Shown here in pieces: positions 6,884 through 6,935 of a DNA stretch of 6,935 nucleotides. The notes beneath the pieces were generated by a model that saw nothing but the letters and a program-made list of their open reading frames with translations, was not told the DNA's origin and did no database searches. The stretch lies in assembly GCA_021784265.1 (NCBI GenBank), contig JAJXTA010000142.1, positions 1-6,935 on the forward strand. Reading direction: 5' to 3'. Both the position numbers and the translations under genes were made by a program. This DNA is from a bacterium. Lineage in GTDB: Bacteria > Verrucomicrobiota > Verrucomicrobiia > Limisphaerales > J093. Each line of letters starts with the position of its first letter. Within the stretch, counting starts at the first letter, position 1.

Positions 6884-6935
6884 ATGCGGACTTTCTCCGC
6901 CGTGTAGTCGGTAAACTTGACCACGCGCAATTGCT
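6877..6935 (-). CDS. C-terminal end of an upstream gene (or frameshifted prepilin leader)
   Basis: From the right edge the minus strand encodes [18 protein letters not shown] and a TGA at 6879-6877. About 14 of 18 codons end in G or C, like the other genes here. The prepilin frame over the same bases has only about a third of codons ending in G or C, so this frame is the more likely coding one. The stop falls exactly where the prepilin helix begins in another frame. The simplest reading is the tail of a separate upstream gene that overlaps the prepilin gene. A less likely reading is the displaced leader of the prepilin itself. Eighteen residues are too few to name a family. Confidence 0.45.
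   Translation of the reverse strand, partial: QLRVVKFTDYTAEKVRIP

Noticed and set aside
6284..6907. 207-codon plus-strand open frame over the prepilin gene
   Set aside because: It is the complement of a frame with a conserved prepilin helix, CPSD and DGHA motifs, and is Gly/Arg/Asp-rich without features.

Overview
The window is high in G+C (roughly two thirds or more by eye). Nearly every gene lies on the minus strand. Seven minus-strand reading frames and one partial plus-strand tail can be supported. The prepilin-like gene has the '[23 protein letters not shown]...AKQKAQ' layout with a 'CPSD' motif and a C-terminal 'DGHA' element. That style is abundant in Verrucomicrobiota and related PVC bacteria, so a high-GC verrucomicrobial genome is the best guess. 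This is inference; no rRNA or marker gene is present.

Layout in minus-strand transcription order, right to left. (a) The last codons of an upstream gene (6877-6935). (b) A type II secretion/pseudopilin-like protein whose conserved prepilin segment begins in a different frame right at the stop of gene a. (c) A 125-residue probable lipoprotein with an OB-fold-like core and a C-x4-C-W motif, starting 2 nt after b. (d) After a 93-nt gap, a 219-residue membrane-anchored protein resembling an FMN_bind domain but without the flavin-accepting Thr. (e) An FtsX/MacB-type permease, 1 nt after d. (f) A second, paralogous permease, 25 nt after e. (g) A LolD/MacB-type ABC ATPase overlapping f by 4 nt (GTGA). 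(h) After an intergenic region of about 215 nt with a possible promoter, a 539-residue exported TPR protein. A short C-terminal fragment of an unknown gene reads in from the left edge on the plus strand, convergent with the TPR gene.

The core unit is c-g: an ABC transporter with two different but homologous permeases, one ATPase, and two extracytoplasmic accessory proteins. Tight spacing supports co-expression and translational coupling. The permeases share the unusual motif VPxGCPYDAA at the start of their periplasmic domains. The two-permease plus one-ATPase plan with redox or metal-flavoured accessories recalls the ABC genes beside the Campylobacter P19 iron-uptake locus. Substrate and direction of transport cannot be read from the sequence.

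Intergenic stretches: 96-199, 1820-2034 and 5768-5861 are all under 300 nt. No RNA gene, CRISPR array, insertion sequence or convincing intrinsic terminator was found.
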